Of a stretch of 64,000 nucleotides of DNA, positions 49,301 through 61,900 are shown piece by piece (within the stretch, counting starts at the first letter, position 1; the number at the start of each line of letters is the position of its first letter). The DNA is from Leptasterias polaris (Eukaryota; Echinodermata; Asteroidea; Forcipulatida; Asteriidae): positions 6,162,001 to 6,226,000 of the forward strand of contig JAZGTN010000027.1 of assembly GCA_037783415.1 (NCBI GenBank), in the 5' to 3' direction. The position numbers were made by a program, and so were the translations under genes. The notes under the pieces were generated by a model. The model worked only from the letters and a program-made list of their open reading frames with translations. It had not been told where the DNA came from and ran no database searches.

Positions 49301-52300
49301 ACTGCAGAAAGGGTAAAGATAGTCAAATTATTGTCCCGTAACAAACCAAGCGCATGTAGATAAATATGGAAGAGGTTCGCTGCCACTTTTCCTTTAATCA
49401 CACTGTCTGCATTTTTTATTTTATTTTTCCAAAGGATTTAATCTTTCATCTTTAGATGCAGCAACCAATTTGTTTTTACCTCAGTAAAATGTTAGAAGAG
49501 TTCAAAATTCATAAAAGCACAACATTTTAGTCTGCAGCAATTGCTTTGCTCACTATACCGAGGCCAGCTTTGGCTATGCTCAGCAACAATTCAAAATCAA
49601 AACAAAATGTGACTCCACTCCAATGCTTTCGCTGAGCATTATAAGAATGCCGGACTTTCAGTTAAAAGGTGCATTATAAAAAATGAAGGGAATTCTTTGT
49701 GGATGCCACAAACGGGAATTTACCGATCCTGGACTGTCACTCTGTTGATTTTAATTATTAGATTTTCTCTGCATACAGCCCTGAGAAGCTCATCTGTGCA
49801 ATTAGGACCTGAGGCCATTAAAAAAAGGCAAAGCTGATAAATTTTTGCTGAGCACAGAAAGCTTTGCATAGTAAGAACAGATCCAACCAATCGGTTGTAC
49901 TATGCAAGTTGTATAATGCAAGGGGTGTCATGGCCGAGCGGTTTAGAGCATCGAATTCAAATTATGGTGGTTAAGTCATCGGGATGCGGGTTTGAATCCC
50001 GGTCATGACACTTTTGTCCTGAGGCCGGATGCTTTACTATAATTGCTTCTCTTCACCCAGGGGTATAAATGCCGGGTACCTGCGAGGGTAGAGGTTGATA
50101 TTGTGTTTGAAAAAGTCTTCGGAGTGCCACTGCAGCCTGGGGCTGTATACTTACTAGGGAGCTGAGAAAGATTAAAGGAATGTTATTGGCCCAATGACCA
50201 GGGGTCGATTTCACCAAACTCTTCCTAACTTAGGACTAATCCTAGGCAATGCTAAGAGATAGGACTAGTCCTAAGTTAGGACGAGTAACTTAAGACTAGT
50301 CCTATCTCTTGGCATTGCCTAGGATTAGTCCTAAGTTAGGAAGGGTTTGGTGAAATCGACCCCAGGACACTAATGTAAAGCGCATGGATACGTTATTGTA
50401 AAATGCGCTCTATCAGAACTAGTTACTATTACTATTATTTTCCCTGCTTATTTTGATGAGCAATTAAATCTATTAAGCACAATTTTCTGCATCACTTCTC
50501 AATGAAAGTGTGCCCTGGAGCTCACATTAAGGACAGAATGTGACATCTTGGTTTTTTCCTCTTCCATGGCTTAGGTTGTGATGCATCGTGACGGCCACAT
50601 GGACGATGGATTCTCAGTAGTACGTGCTCGAGACGAGGAGTCACGTTCAGCTGTGATTATCCGCAAGAGTACCTCTCTCTTCCATCAGTTCATCGGGTAA
50701 GAGAAATGCTCTAAGCTCAACGATTATCCTCAAGAGGTGATGTGGTTGTAAACATCCGACTATCATGCAGGGTTCCTGCATGTATCTCTAAAAAGTTTGT
50801 AAGATGAGTTTCAACTGAATGCCATCGTGGTCCTCAGATTTAACTGCATCAGTTTGAAGTCGAGTTCCTTCTCTGCTGATAGTCCAGTCATTGTAATTTT
50901 TGTTGTGCTATTTAAAAATGTTGTTAGATAACATTAAATATGATGGATGCCGTGCAATAAGTAGAATATTTTTATATTTTAGTAAATCCTTGTTTGAAGT
51001 TAATGAAATGGGTTCTCTGTTACTTGGTTAATGTGGATTAGATTTGGTTGAAGAAATAATTTTGGGTTGAACAAAGACAAATTGACTAGATTGGGATTTG
51101 AACGTACAACCTCTGGATTTATGTGCCGGCAGCTCTACCAACTGAGCTATCTAGCCCAAGATAGCTCAGTTGGTAAAACGCCGGCACGTTAATCTGGAAG
51201 TGGCAGATTCAAATCCCGCTCTAGTCAAATTTTCTTTTTCCAACCACAAATTATTGAAAAGTAACATATCTAGGAAAGAACCTTATAAAAAAAGCCTAGA
51301 ATTTCCAGATTATTATTATTTTTCCAGTGCTTGTTAATATATTTGATTATTGGAACAAATTGTCGTTTATTAGAGCCTTGGAGTCACTGAGGACTGAGGA
51401 TGATGATCGGAGGCAGTGGGAGAGCTTCTCCTTGGAGTCAGTGACAGACATCTTGAGGGACCTGGTGGAGTATTTTGCTCAACCTGCGGAAGAAAGTGGT
51501 GAGATGTAGTCAGGAACAGTGATCTAACTTAACCCATTAGTACAGTCAAGGCCATGCAACCCAACCATCTAAACCCTATTTTGAATCTCCAGCCTAATTT
51601 AACCCAGTTAAACCCACTGCAACCCAACCAACTAAACTCATATTATGAGTCACTAGTCTTGTGTAACCCTGTTAAACCCATTAAAAACAAAGCCACTTTA
51701 AGTAGCCAAGAAAAGCACTTTCTGTCTATTGGAACCAAGCACACTTATTGCATGCAGTAGTAAGCCCAGTCCTTGTTATTTGAAGATAGGGCTGTGTTTA
51801 GTAGTCAGTATTGTGAGATATTGTGTGACCCAAACTAGTCATAATATTGCGCTCAAAGTGACACTAACTTTCCACACTTATACATTGAAATTTACCAAGA
51901 CTCACTGATAAATTAACAGTGTAAGATTATAACATCAAAACGGAGTGATGCTTGAAATAAAATGTAATAAATGGAAAAACTGAGCAAAGTTGAACTTGGG
52001 CAAACAATTCACTGCATGTGAGTCTTTTTGGGGAAATTAGGTGGCAGCAGAGTTACCAGGTAAATCCATTGTGCTCATAACTATGTAACCAATGGAAATT
52101 TTCCTGGTTTGTTTATCGCTGCCAAGTGTTGCAAAGTCTCCCAGTGACTATAAATAAGGGAAGAAAAGAGTGGCGGTGAGTTATTAAATGGCCGTTAAAA
52201 ATCGGCAGGGTTGGGGCCGTGGGATAAAGGACCTTTCAAAAGGCGAGGATCTTTAATGCATTGCCTTGACCCTGGAAATGTTTAAATGGTCGAGTCAATA

Positions 52301-52941
52301 CTCTTTCTTTCCCACTTATAAATTCCCTTTTTGGCAAAAAGCATAAAAATAAAGGGAAAAAAATGTAAATGATTTTGTCGTTTTGTACAATTTTTCAATT
52401 CCTGTCAAAGGTCAAAATTGCACACGATGCTCAATGGTTGTGCGTACATGCATGTTCAAATAGATTTTATGTTGAGTACTGTATGTATTGATTGCGTTAC
52501 GCATTAATAGCGTCTGCTTAAGCTTGCGCACCAACACTCTTTTGGATAAGAACACCGAACACGCTTTTGGATAAGAACACCGAACACGCTTTTGGATAAG
52601 AACACCGAACACGCTTTAGCCAACAGGACTTAAACAGCTCCAGCAATGTCTTTATTAGCCATTTAGTACCTGGTAAACATGGTCATGTGACCACCTTTCA
52701 ACCAATAGGACTGCCTAAACTGTCTAGGGTATTTTTGAAGTTGTCTTTATGATTGAATTCATTTTTAGCATTAACCGTTTAATCGTCTTTCACTACTTGA
52801 TATCTTGTAAGTGGCTTTTTGGTTTATTGCAGAACATGAAGAGAAGCAAAAGAAACTGAAAGCTCTCAAGAACAGGCAGGATTTGTTTCATGAAGAGGTC
52901 AGTATTTAAGGGAAGAAGCAGCAGTGGGTTTCTTAATTGTA

Positions 52942-52988
<47 letters not shown>

Positions 52989-55900
52989 CCCCTTGTATCC
53001 CAAAGTTGGTTTGGTGTCTCTCCCAATGTCATGAAAGCAAGACAGTGAGCTGTTGTTGAATCTTAATTTCATTCAGTAATATACCACAAGGAAAACCGAC
53101 TGGTAAATTGTAGGTGTTTTGTAATTTTAGATCTTTCAAATCAAATTTGAGGAGATTGCATAATAAGAACCTTGTATTATTTTACCATCATTGGGAAGAT
53201 CTGATCTTTCCTTTTTTAACCATTTCAAGTTTGGGTATGGAGGGTGAATGTGGATAAAACTTCAGCTTTTTAACAAATGGCCGTTGTGTTCAAGAGTGTG
53301 TTTTTTGTGTGTGTGTGTTATCTTGGTCGGCTAAAGTTGCCATTAGGACTCGAGCACTGCACAATTGACCAAAGTTGCCATTGGGGCTGAGAGGGTCAAA
53401 CAACAAGTTAAGGAAACAAAAGAAATTTCCCTCTCTTAATGGACCCCAATGTTTGAACATGCATGAGACAAGCACAGTCTATAGTTGAAAGTCAGGCACA
53501 GCAATCCTGTTAGGCAAAATCAATGTTTTTTCCTCTAGTCTTATTTTTTCAAAAATTAATTAGTGGCCTCAGGTTTCGACCCTAGCAGAGTAGAGAGAAA
53601 AACTCTGCTAGGGTTGAAATGTCAGTCCACTGAACTAATTTTTGCATTTATACCGTAGGTCCTTTTGGTTGGTAAGCAGTTTGCAATAGCTCACTCTATT
53701 TTCTCATCTGGTTGAATCAATGTTCCTTTCTCCCTAGGGAATGGTGAAGCTCGTCCTGGAGACAATAGACAAGATTAGCATATACAAGAGTGGACGAGAC
53801 TTTGCAACGATCGCCGGGGAGGAAGCAGGCCAATCATGGGAAGACATTCTCACCTACCTCTACCAACTCCTAGGTAAATGTTTTGATGGATATTCTTATA
53901 ATTTCTTTCTAATTATGCACATCAGTAGATTTGGGGTTTTTTTTTTAGTGAAAGGAAGCAAGACTGAAGACCTTTGAGTTGTCAACTTGTTGTTAACTCT
54001 TTCAGTGCCAAGGTTGTACTTGTACGATCTCTATAATGTATTCCGAAAGTGCCATTATCGTACATGCACACACAAAATTGTACTCAAAAAGTGTCATCGT
54101 ACATATACATGTTATCACAAAAGGGCAATATCACTCAAAAAATACTATTGACTTCGGGATGTACCAAGGCAACACAAATCATCAAGATACATTTTGTTTG
54201 GTAAGAAATACTTTTTTTTTTTCTAATACAGAATTTCAAAAAAGCTCAAAAAGCTGGGCATTTTAAGTCCAAAAAAAGAGTAGGCGCTGAAAGAGTTAAA
54301 TAGGAATTACATCAGTGGGTTTTAAAACCTTGCATGTTCAATCTAGTGAGCTTTGGGGGTAACACCAAGGAAATAGTATTTTTGAACTTGTGGTGAATTG
54401 AAGCGATTTGTTGTTTTAGCAACTCAATGTTTCAGTCTGTGTACTCTGGTTGGCTTCTCTCATTTGCTGCCAACCTCATCAGGAATGACATAGTGGAGTG
54501 GGTTGGCTCAGTTGTTTCTTTCCCTGCATTTCACTTCTTTGGACCCCGGTTTGAATCCCACCTCAGACTGGAGCCTTGCATGTGGATTTTGTTTTCAGTC
54601 CCTACCTGATTCCGCAGGTTTTCCCCATTTGGGGTTTCCTCCCACATCTGAAACTGAGCATTTCTTCTCGTTTCCTAATTATCCTGTTATATTCATGTGT
54701 AATAAATAAAATAACAACATTTATTTTTGGGGACAGTAGAATAAAACCAAACTTCACTGACCATAATCATTAAAAATATATATTTGAATATAATGGCAAT
54801 TAGGCATCCTTCAAGTTATTCAGCACAAAGAAAAGGCACTGAATATTTCAATGTCACATCGGGTAATGATTAGCATCAGATGTACGTGTAATACATCTGC
54901 ATTCCATCACCAGGTTTCTCATTCCTACCGTGTATAATTGCACTTATTTTAATAAGACATTCAGGGCGAAGGCATGTAGGGATCATTATTGAAACCGTGG
55001 ACTTTAACAAAAGGGATTCGCTTTGCTTTCATGTACAAAACCAATGAAGATGTCGCTAAAAAAGCTGCCAAACAACGGGAGAACAAAGAGAAGTCCTTGA
55101 TTTACCGGGTTGACAGTATGTGTGTGTGGTGGGTGGGGGGGGGGGGGGGGGGGGTTTCTAGCCTTTATAACCAATGGCATGTAGGAATCTGTATGTGAAC
55201 AAGACTACCCAGCGAAACCAAGAACTTAAAAAAGGGATTCGGATGCGCGAGGACGCCCTCGCTTCTCTTTCATGTACAAAACTAATGAGAACGTCTGCTA
55301 AAAAGAAACTAAGTCCAAAAATTGGGAGAACATAGAGAAGTCCTTGATTTACTGGGTTGACAAACACGTTAAGGGGCGTGAGAGTGTCTACCATGGATCC
55401 TTTCATGTCTTTATCCATATGGATTCGGGTTGTGTAATAGAACGAGGACGTCCTCTATGCACAAAACCAATGGGGACGTCGCTTTAAAAAAAAACTAAGT
55501 CCAAACAATGGGAGTACACAGAGACATCCTTGATTTACTGAACATGTCCACGCATTCAAACCGAGGACTTGGAGAGGGTTTTAACAAAAGGGATCCGGGA
55601 AAAAGTCACACCGTGGACGTCCTCGATTCGATTTCGTGTACAAAACCAATGGGGACGTCTAAAAAAAAACTATTTCGTGTACAAAACCAATGGGGACGTC
55701 TCAAAAAAACAATGGGAGAACAAAGAGAAGTCCTCGGTTGACACCATAAACACGCAAGTGTGGGTTGACAAGTGTGTGTGTGTGTGTGGAGTTTTCTGGC
55801 TTTTGAAAACAAGGACTGTAACAAAAGGGATCTGGGTGTTTTGACAAAGCGAGGATGTCCTCGCTTCGCTTCGTGTACAACACCAATAAGGGCGTCAATA

Positions 55901-58900
55901 AAAAAACTACAGAACAATGGCAGATCGACAGACATGCTTGTGTGTGTTTGTGTGTGTTATGTGGGAGGGTGGGGTGCTGACCTCTGTTGGGGATAACTTT
56001 TATCAGTCAATTAATTTCTAATTTTAGGCGACAGGGGATAGGCACGTGTATGGTGTGATAAGAATGTAGGGATCTTATGTAGGGACCTGACTTTAACTTA
56101 ACACGGTCTGGTTTTCATTGACAGCTGCCATGATAAAAGACAATCATAACAACTGTGCGCTGTTTGCTCAGGCTGTACGTCTAGACTGGCTGATACAGAG
56201 ACTGGAAAGCCAGCAGGCCTCCAAAGGTTAGTGGTGGGACAGATTGTAAATGTTAGCACTTTAAACTCTGACCCTGAACTTCAGTTCCTTTTGTTTTCTG
56301 AGTCAGCGTAGTTCTTTACATTTGATTACTCGGAATAGTATGCTTATTTGCTTAAAAAGAAAGCTGAAATTTTCCCTCCATTTTTCTTCTCAATGTCCAA
56401 TCGCATTGGGAGCAATTGATGATAAAAGACAGTGTATAAATATGTTCTCATTTTTGGTATATGTATTTTGGATAGTTGTGGTGTACAGCACTCTATTCTT
56501 AGTACTTTCCAAGCCATGAGGGAAAAAAACCTGCCTCAGATGAGAATAGAACTTTTCACTTTCTAGAGCCTGTGTATTCACACTGACATTGAACCAGTGA
56601 GGAGCAGTTAATATTGGTCTGCACTCTTCATTAAATAATGTCATTTTTACATTTCCTGGGGAATATGAATACTATTTTGATTTTAGAAATGAATTTATGA
56701 AATGTAGGTTTGTGACAACGCCATGTATATAATCTCTTATGCGATTATTAGTGGTTCTCAGAAGAACCAAAGGTATACTGAATGTTTTGTACAGTATGCT
56801 CTGTCCGTCTTCAGAGCACACCATTTGAAACTGTGACGTGTTGGGGTCGAGTGGTCAGGCACACCGGACTTGAGCTCTGGTGTTTCTAATCAACAGGTTC
56901 GAGTCCAGGTTGTGGACACTTGTGTTCTGAAGCAAGACACTTAACCAAAATTACACGACAGTAGTTAAAAAGACTAAAGTTGATGTGTTTACATTATATA
57001 AAAAAAAATATATATATATATGTCAATTAAAGAAGAAAAAAACTTAAACTAAACAATCAAAGCGACTAGTGACCCATCCACCAAACCCACCCCAAGCTGC
57101 AATTTTCTTAATGAAACGAAAGCTTTTCAAAGATGATAGGAATATGAGCATTTTTTTTTATTTGCAGATTTTACCGTTAAATCAGCCCTTGCTTTTAAAG
57201 AAACTATTATTTTTGTTAAATGTCAATTGTTCAAAGATTTCTATCCAAGTGAATCATAATGTAGGAAACCTTGTCTCTTCCCTTTAAGTCTTGCATTTTA
57301 CGCCTTTATTCAGTACATCCCTAATTATGTCTTGAGTACTAAATCCCTCTGGACTGGTCTGTAGGTGTACTGGAAGTTCTTCACTGTGTCCTAGTGGGTA
57401 GTCCTGAGGCACTGAACATAGTCAAGGAACAGCACATCAAATCAATGATCTCACAGCTGGAGAAACATGGCAGAGACCCCAAGGTAAACTGCAATTGCTA
57501 ATGTTGCAAACTAGTACTTTCCATTCACAACCTTATGGGCCCAATTCCACTCAGCTTACTAATGGAATTTTGCACTTTTTAGTCTGCCCTGGGCAGAATT
57601 CTGTGTTGAGCAGCACCCTGTAATATAGGGAAGGTGAAGCTCAGCATTATGCGTCGGTTTATTGCATTTGAAGTAATTCCTATTCTTTTCTTTTCAACTC
57701 AATTTTTCAAGAGTAAAATACAAAATAAAACAAGACCGAGTCATTATCCTTTCACTCCCATTTCTAATTACATTTTGCTTCTTTTTAAACATGCCAAAAG
57801 TTAGTCTAAAATAATGACAATTAAAATAGAAAAGTCTTCCCCTTGCCATTCTACAACCCATGTGAAATTTGTATCACATTCGTTCACTTCGCTTACTGTC
57901 GCACATGGGTGCACAATATTATTTATGACCAGTTGGTGCAGGCGTACAGGCCGGTCTTGACCCTTTGGAGAATGTTCATTTCTGTATAAACATCACCATA
58001 AGCCCAGACATGGCTAATATTGTTGATTTGTTTACACTATTTTTGTTCTTGTAAAAGTCTCTGAAAAATAATGTGAAACAGAAATTTCTAAAACATATAC
58101 ATTTGAAAATGTTAGTTCAGGACATGAACTTTACTTTGACCTTATTTGAGTAGAAGTGGGTGAGATCTTCCAACAGTTTGCGGCCGCTGTGGGCAATTTT
58201 TTACAAGCCGTTTCTGGCTGCTATGGTCTCTAAAGGGTTAAACAGCTCCAACCACTTCTATATCTGTGATTCAAGAGTGGTTAAACACTACCACTAGATC
58301 ACATTCATACCAACCAGAGTGTTGGAACACTACTAGCCCTCTATGAATTTCACAGGTCACAGGTTTGAGTCCAGCATCCAGTAATTTGCTCACTACCCAT
58401 TTAAACATTGTAGACATTACATTTTGTCATAAAATGTTAACTAGTAATTTTGGGTTCAACATGAAAAACTGACTAGAGTGGAATTTTAACCAACGACCTC
58501 TGGTTTAACGTGCCGGCGCTCCACCAACTGAGCTATCTAGCTCTAGGTTGGCTGTCTCCCTATTTTGTCATTATCTTTAATCGGGGGTGCTAGTCAGAAG
58601 TCATACAACCTTTAGCTGCCGTGTAGCCAGGAATCAGCTTAAGGGAATACAACTTTTATATTCCAAATATCATGTTGTTTAAAATTTGTAGTTTATTACT
58701 TAATATATAAAAATTCTATAACTTAAATTTTTTCAATTTATTGATGAAGGTGCTTGATGTCCTGTGTTCACTATGCGTTGGTAACGGGGTGGCAGTACGT
58801 GGCAACCAAAACCTCATCTGTGATAATCTGCTTCCCTCCCGCGATCTCTTGCTGCAGACAGCTTTGGTTGATGAAGTTGCAAGGTCAGTTGGATTATTTT

Positions 58901-61900
58901 AACATAATTTTTCGCTAATTTTTTCCAATTCTATTTCAATTTTGTGTGTGTGTAGAACTTAAGAGAAAAATTGTTGTTGTGCAAGGAATCTCCCTTCTGC
59001 AAACAAGGACATCCTTGTTAGTCCATCCTTGTTGCCACCAAAGCATATGGTGAATGTTGTTCTCAGTTTGCTGGACCTCATTTATGGAACAATCTCCCTC
59101 TTCAAATCAAACAAGTTACCACCAGCATACATTTCAGGACTCTTTTCAAAATAATTCTAGCCTTTTTGGCTCTCCGATGATGTCATGTTTCAAATTTCGG
59201 TCTGAGTATCAAATAAAAGACTTTTTACACCATTTTAACGTGAGGTTAGAGACTTGGAATTGTTCCCCACTTTCATAAGGACACCATCTATTGGAAAGTG
59301 AGTGCATTACAAAAATGAATTTGACCTCGGAGCCCCTCTCTAATGTCTCATTGGCTGAAGGTCATCCCTGAAAGTATAAGAAATAAAATGTTGCTGACAA
59401 ATTTGAATCCCATTTTCTCCCACCTTCAACACCACAGTATGAGACCAAACATCTTCGTAGGTCTCTCCGAAGGCAATGCTGTCTACAAGAAATGGTACTA
59501 TGAGGTGTCTATTGATCAGATCGAGAGCGCCACACACAGACCCTTCAAGTTCCGCGTCGGTTGGGCAAACACCAAAGGCTTCTCTCCCTCTCCCAGGGGT
59601 GGGGAGGGGTGGTGTAGTATAGGCGTTGGGGATGATCTTAGTTCATACGGATTTGATGGAGTGAACCTCTGGACTGGTAAGAAGCTGCATTTTTTATATG
59701 AGTACGCATTGATGGGCATATCTTCAAGTTTTCTCATGACATTACACAAAATAACGAATGTATTGTTTGAAATAAATATTGTCATATTAGATGTTCAACA
59801 TTTGTACTGGAATGGCAGTTGGTGATTTGAATTCATTTTGTTGCTTGTTTTTTCAGTACCCATTTTGTGTGTGTGAATTTTACCTGATGGTTTTCACACA
59901 ACAAAAATGTAAAACAGGGAAAATAGAAGGGATAATACCATTGAAATGTACTTTTACGAAACTTTTTCAATTTATAAATGTGACATGCCCTTTATTCATG
60001 GCAGTCCTGAATCTGTCACATTTCAGGAAGTATTTTGCTTACATAATTCCAAGGAGATTCCTTCCATCGTATTAAAATTCATTCCCTTCATGACATCTTC
60101 CTAACTTCAGGTGGTACCAGCAAACCTGCTTCACGTAGCGGTGTCCAGCCTCTGAATAAAGGAGACATCATTGGTGTCTGCTTTGATCTCAGCGTACCAA
60201 CCATCCTTTTCCATGTCAACGGTAACCCGGTTAAGGCAGCGTTTGAAGCGTTCAACCTAGATGGCATGTTCTTCCCTGTTGTGAGCCTCTCTGCAAATAT
60301 AACGTGAGGATAAAATCGATCTCAACCCTCCCACCGTCTGACCATTTAATTTCACTCAACTGCAGTTTTGAATGATATATTAACTAGGCCAGCCTGCAAT
60401 GTGATGTTACACAATTAATGAATTAATGAAATATTTTAACTACAACTTATCAATGGCGGATTTTTGAAAGCTGATAACATTCTTGAATCTAAAAAAAAAA
60501 AAAAAAATTAAAATTTAAATCTAAATTTTGAGGGCCAAATTGACAAAAGATTTGACCTAGAGTCTTTAAACCGGTTATTTTGTTGTTGAGTAAAAAGGGT
60601 TCAGTTTTGTCGTAGTCATAATCTGTTGATATTCATACTATATGATGATGATGATAGGCACATTTTAAATCTGTTTATTTTCATTTCTTCCCTGTATCCA
60701 TCATCAACACTCTTCCTGTCAATCTCCACTCAATGACCCTCCACGTTTATCCCTCCACACGTCACCCTATTTATTACTTGTCTATACGGCAGTGCTCACA
60801 TCATCCTAGGCGGTAAACAGGGTCGCTTCAAGTACACTCCCCCTAAAGGTTTCGCCCCTGTCTATGAATCCCTCATGCCCAAGGAGGAGTTGAAGATTGA
60901 GCGATGTTTCTCCATTGGGGACCTGACTGAAGGTATCGTGTGCGGCTCCATGCCAAGTAGGGATCATGCAAACTTCGTACCAGCGCCGGTAGATACGCAA
61001 ACCGTGAGTATAACAAAACAGTTGAACCTTAATCCTTGAATGGTCTTTAGTAAACAGGATTCATCATTCATAAATGTATTTTTGGGTGCAGAATGAAATA
61101 ATGACTAGAGAGTAATTTAACCTGCAACCTCTGGGTCAGAGTGGGGGCATGAAAGCCTGGCTGTCGCAGGTTCAAATCCCCCACAATACAATTTGTCTTT
61201 GTTTACCTCAAAATTGTTTTATAATTACCCATTAAGTTTCCCTTGTGGTTTATTACTTGATATCCCTAATGTTATCAGCAGATATGGCCTTACGAGGTCA
61301 AAGTTGAACACACTGAAATAAAAACTAAAATTAGGGGTGAAATAGCTGTGTCATTAAAAGGGGACAAATTTGTGGTGTAGACAAAGGAACTTGCCGTTGG
61401 TCGGTGCGCAAATCAATACCTGTGTGGATGTGATACAACATGCAAATTTAGGTAACTCCATGAGCCTAGTTTTCTATGGATAAATGTCTTCATATTTGGT
61501 TTTTGCTATATGGAAGACTACATTGTAAATGTTGAACGAAAGTGTACATTTTGTTTACAATGAGATGAACAAAAACTATTCTTCAATAGAAACATATCAG
61601 TCTTTCTGACTGCAGATGTGACTTAATCAAGTGTTTTGTTGTCTTTGTTTTCTTGGGGGGGAGGTAGGTGGTGCTTCCAGGCTATATTGAAATGCTGAGA
61701 GACAAACTGGCTGAGAATGTGCATGAACTTTGGTGTATGAACAAGATTGAAGCTGGCTGGAGCTGGGGAACTGTAAGTTCAGAGCTCAATGTTGTGATAT
61801 TGATTGTAACCTGTAGAGCCATAGAGACCTTTCCATTGAAATGTCATAGCCTGAAATTTTGCCAACCAAGGTTCGAAAACTATGGGAAGCCATAATGCAA

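Noticed and set aside
59343..59825. Single-exon 160-codon gene
   Set aside because: Its central part is RyR SPRY1 exon 59438-59676; the ends are read-through into introns.
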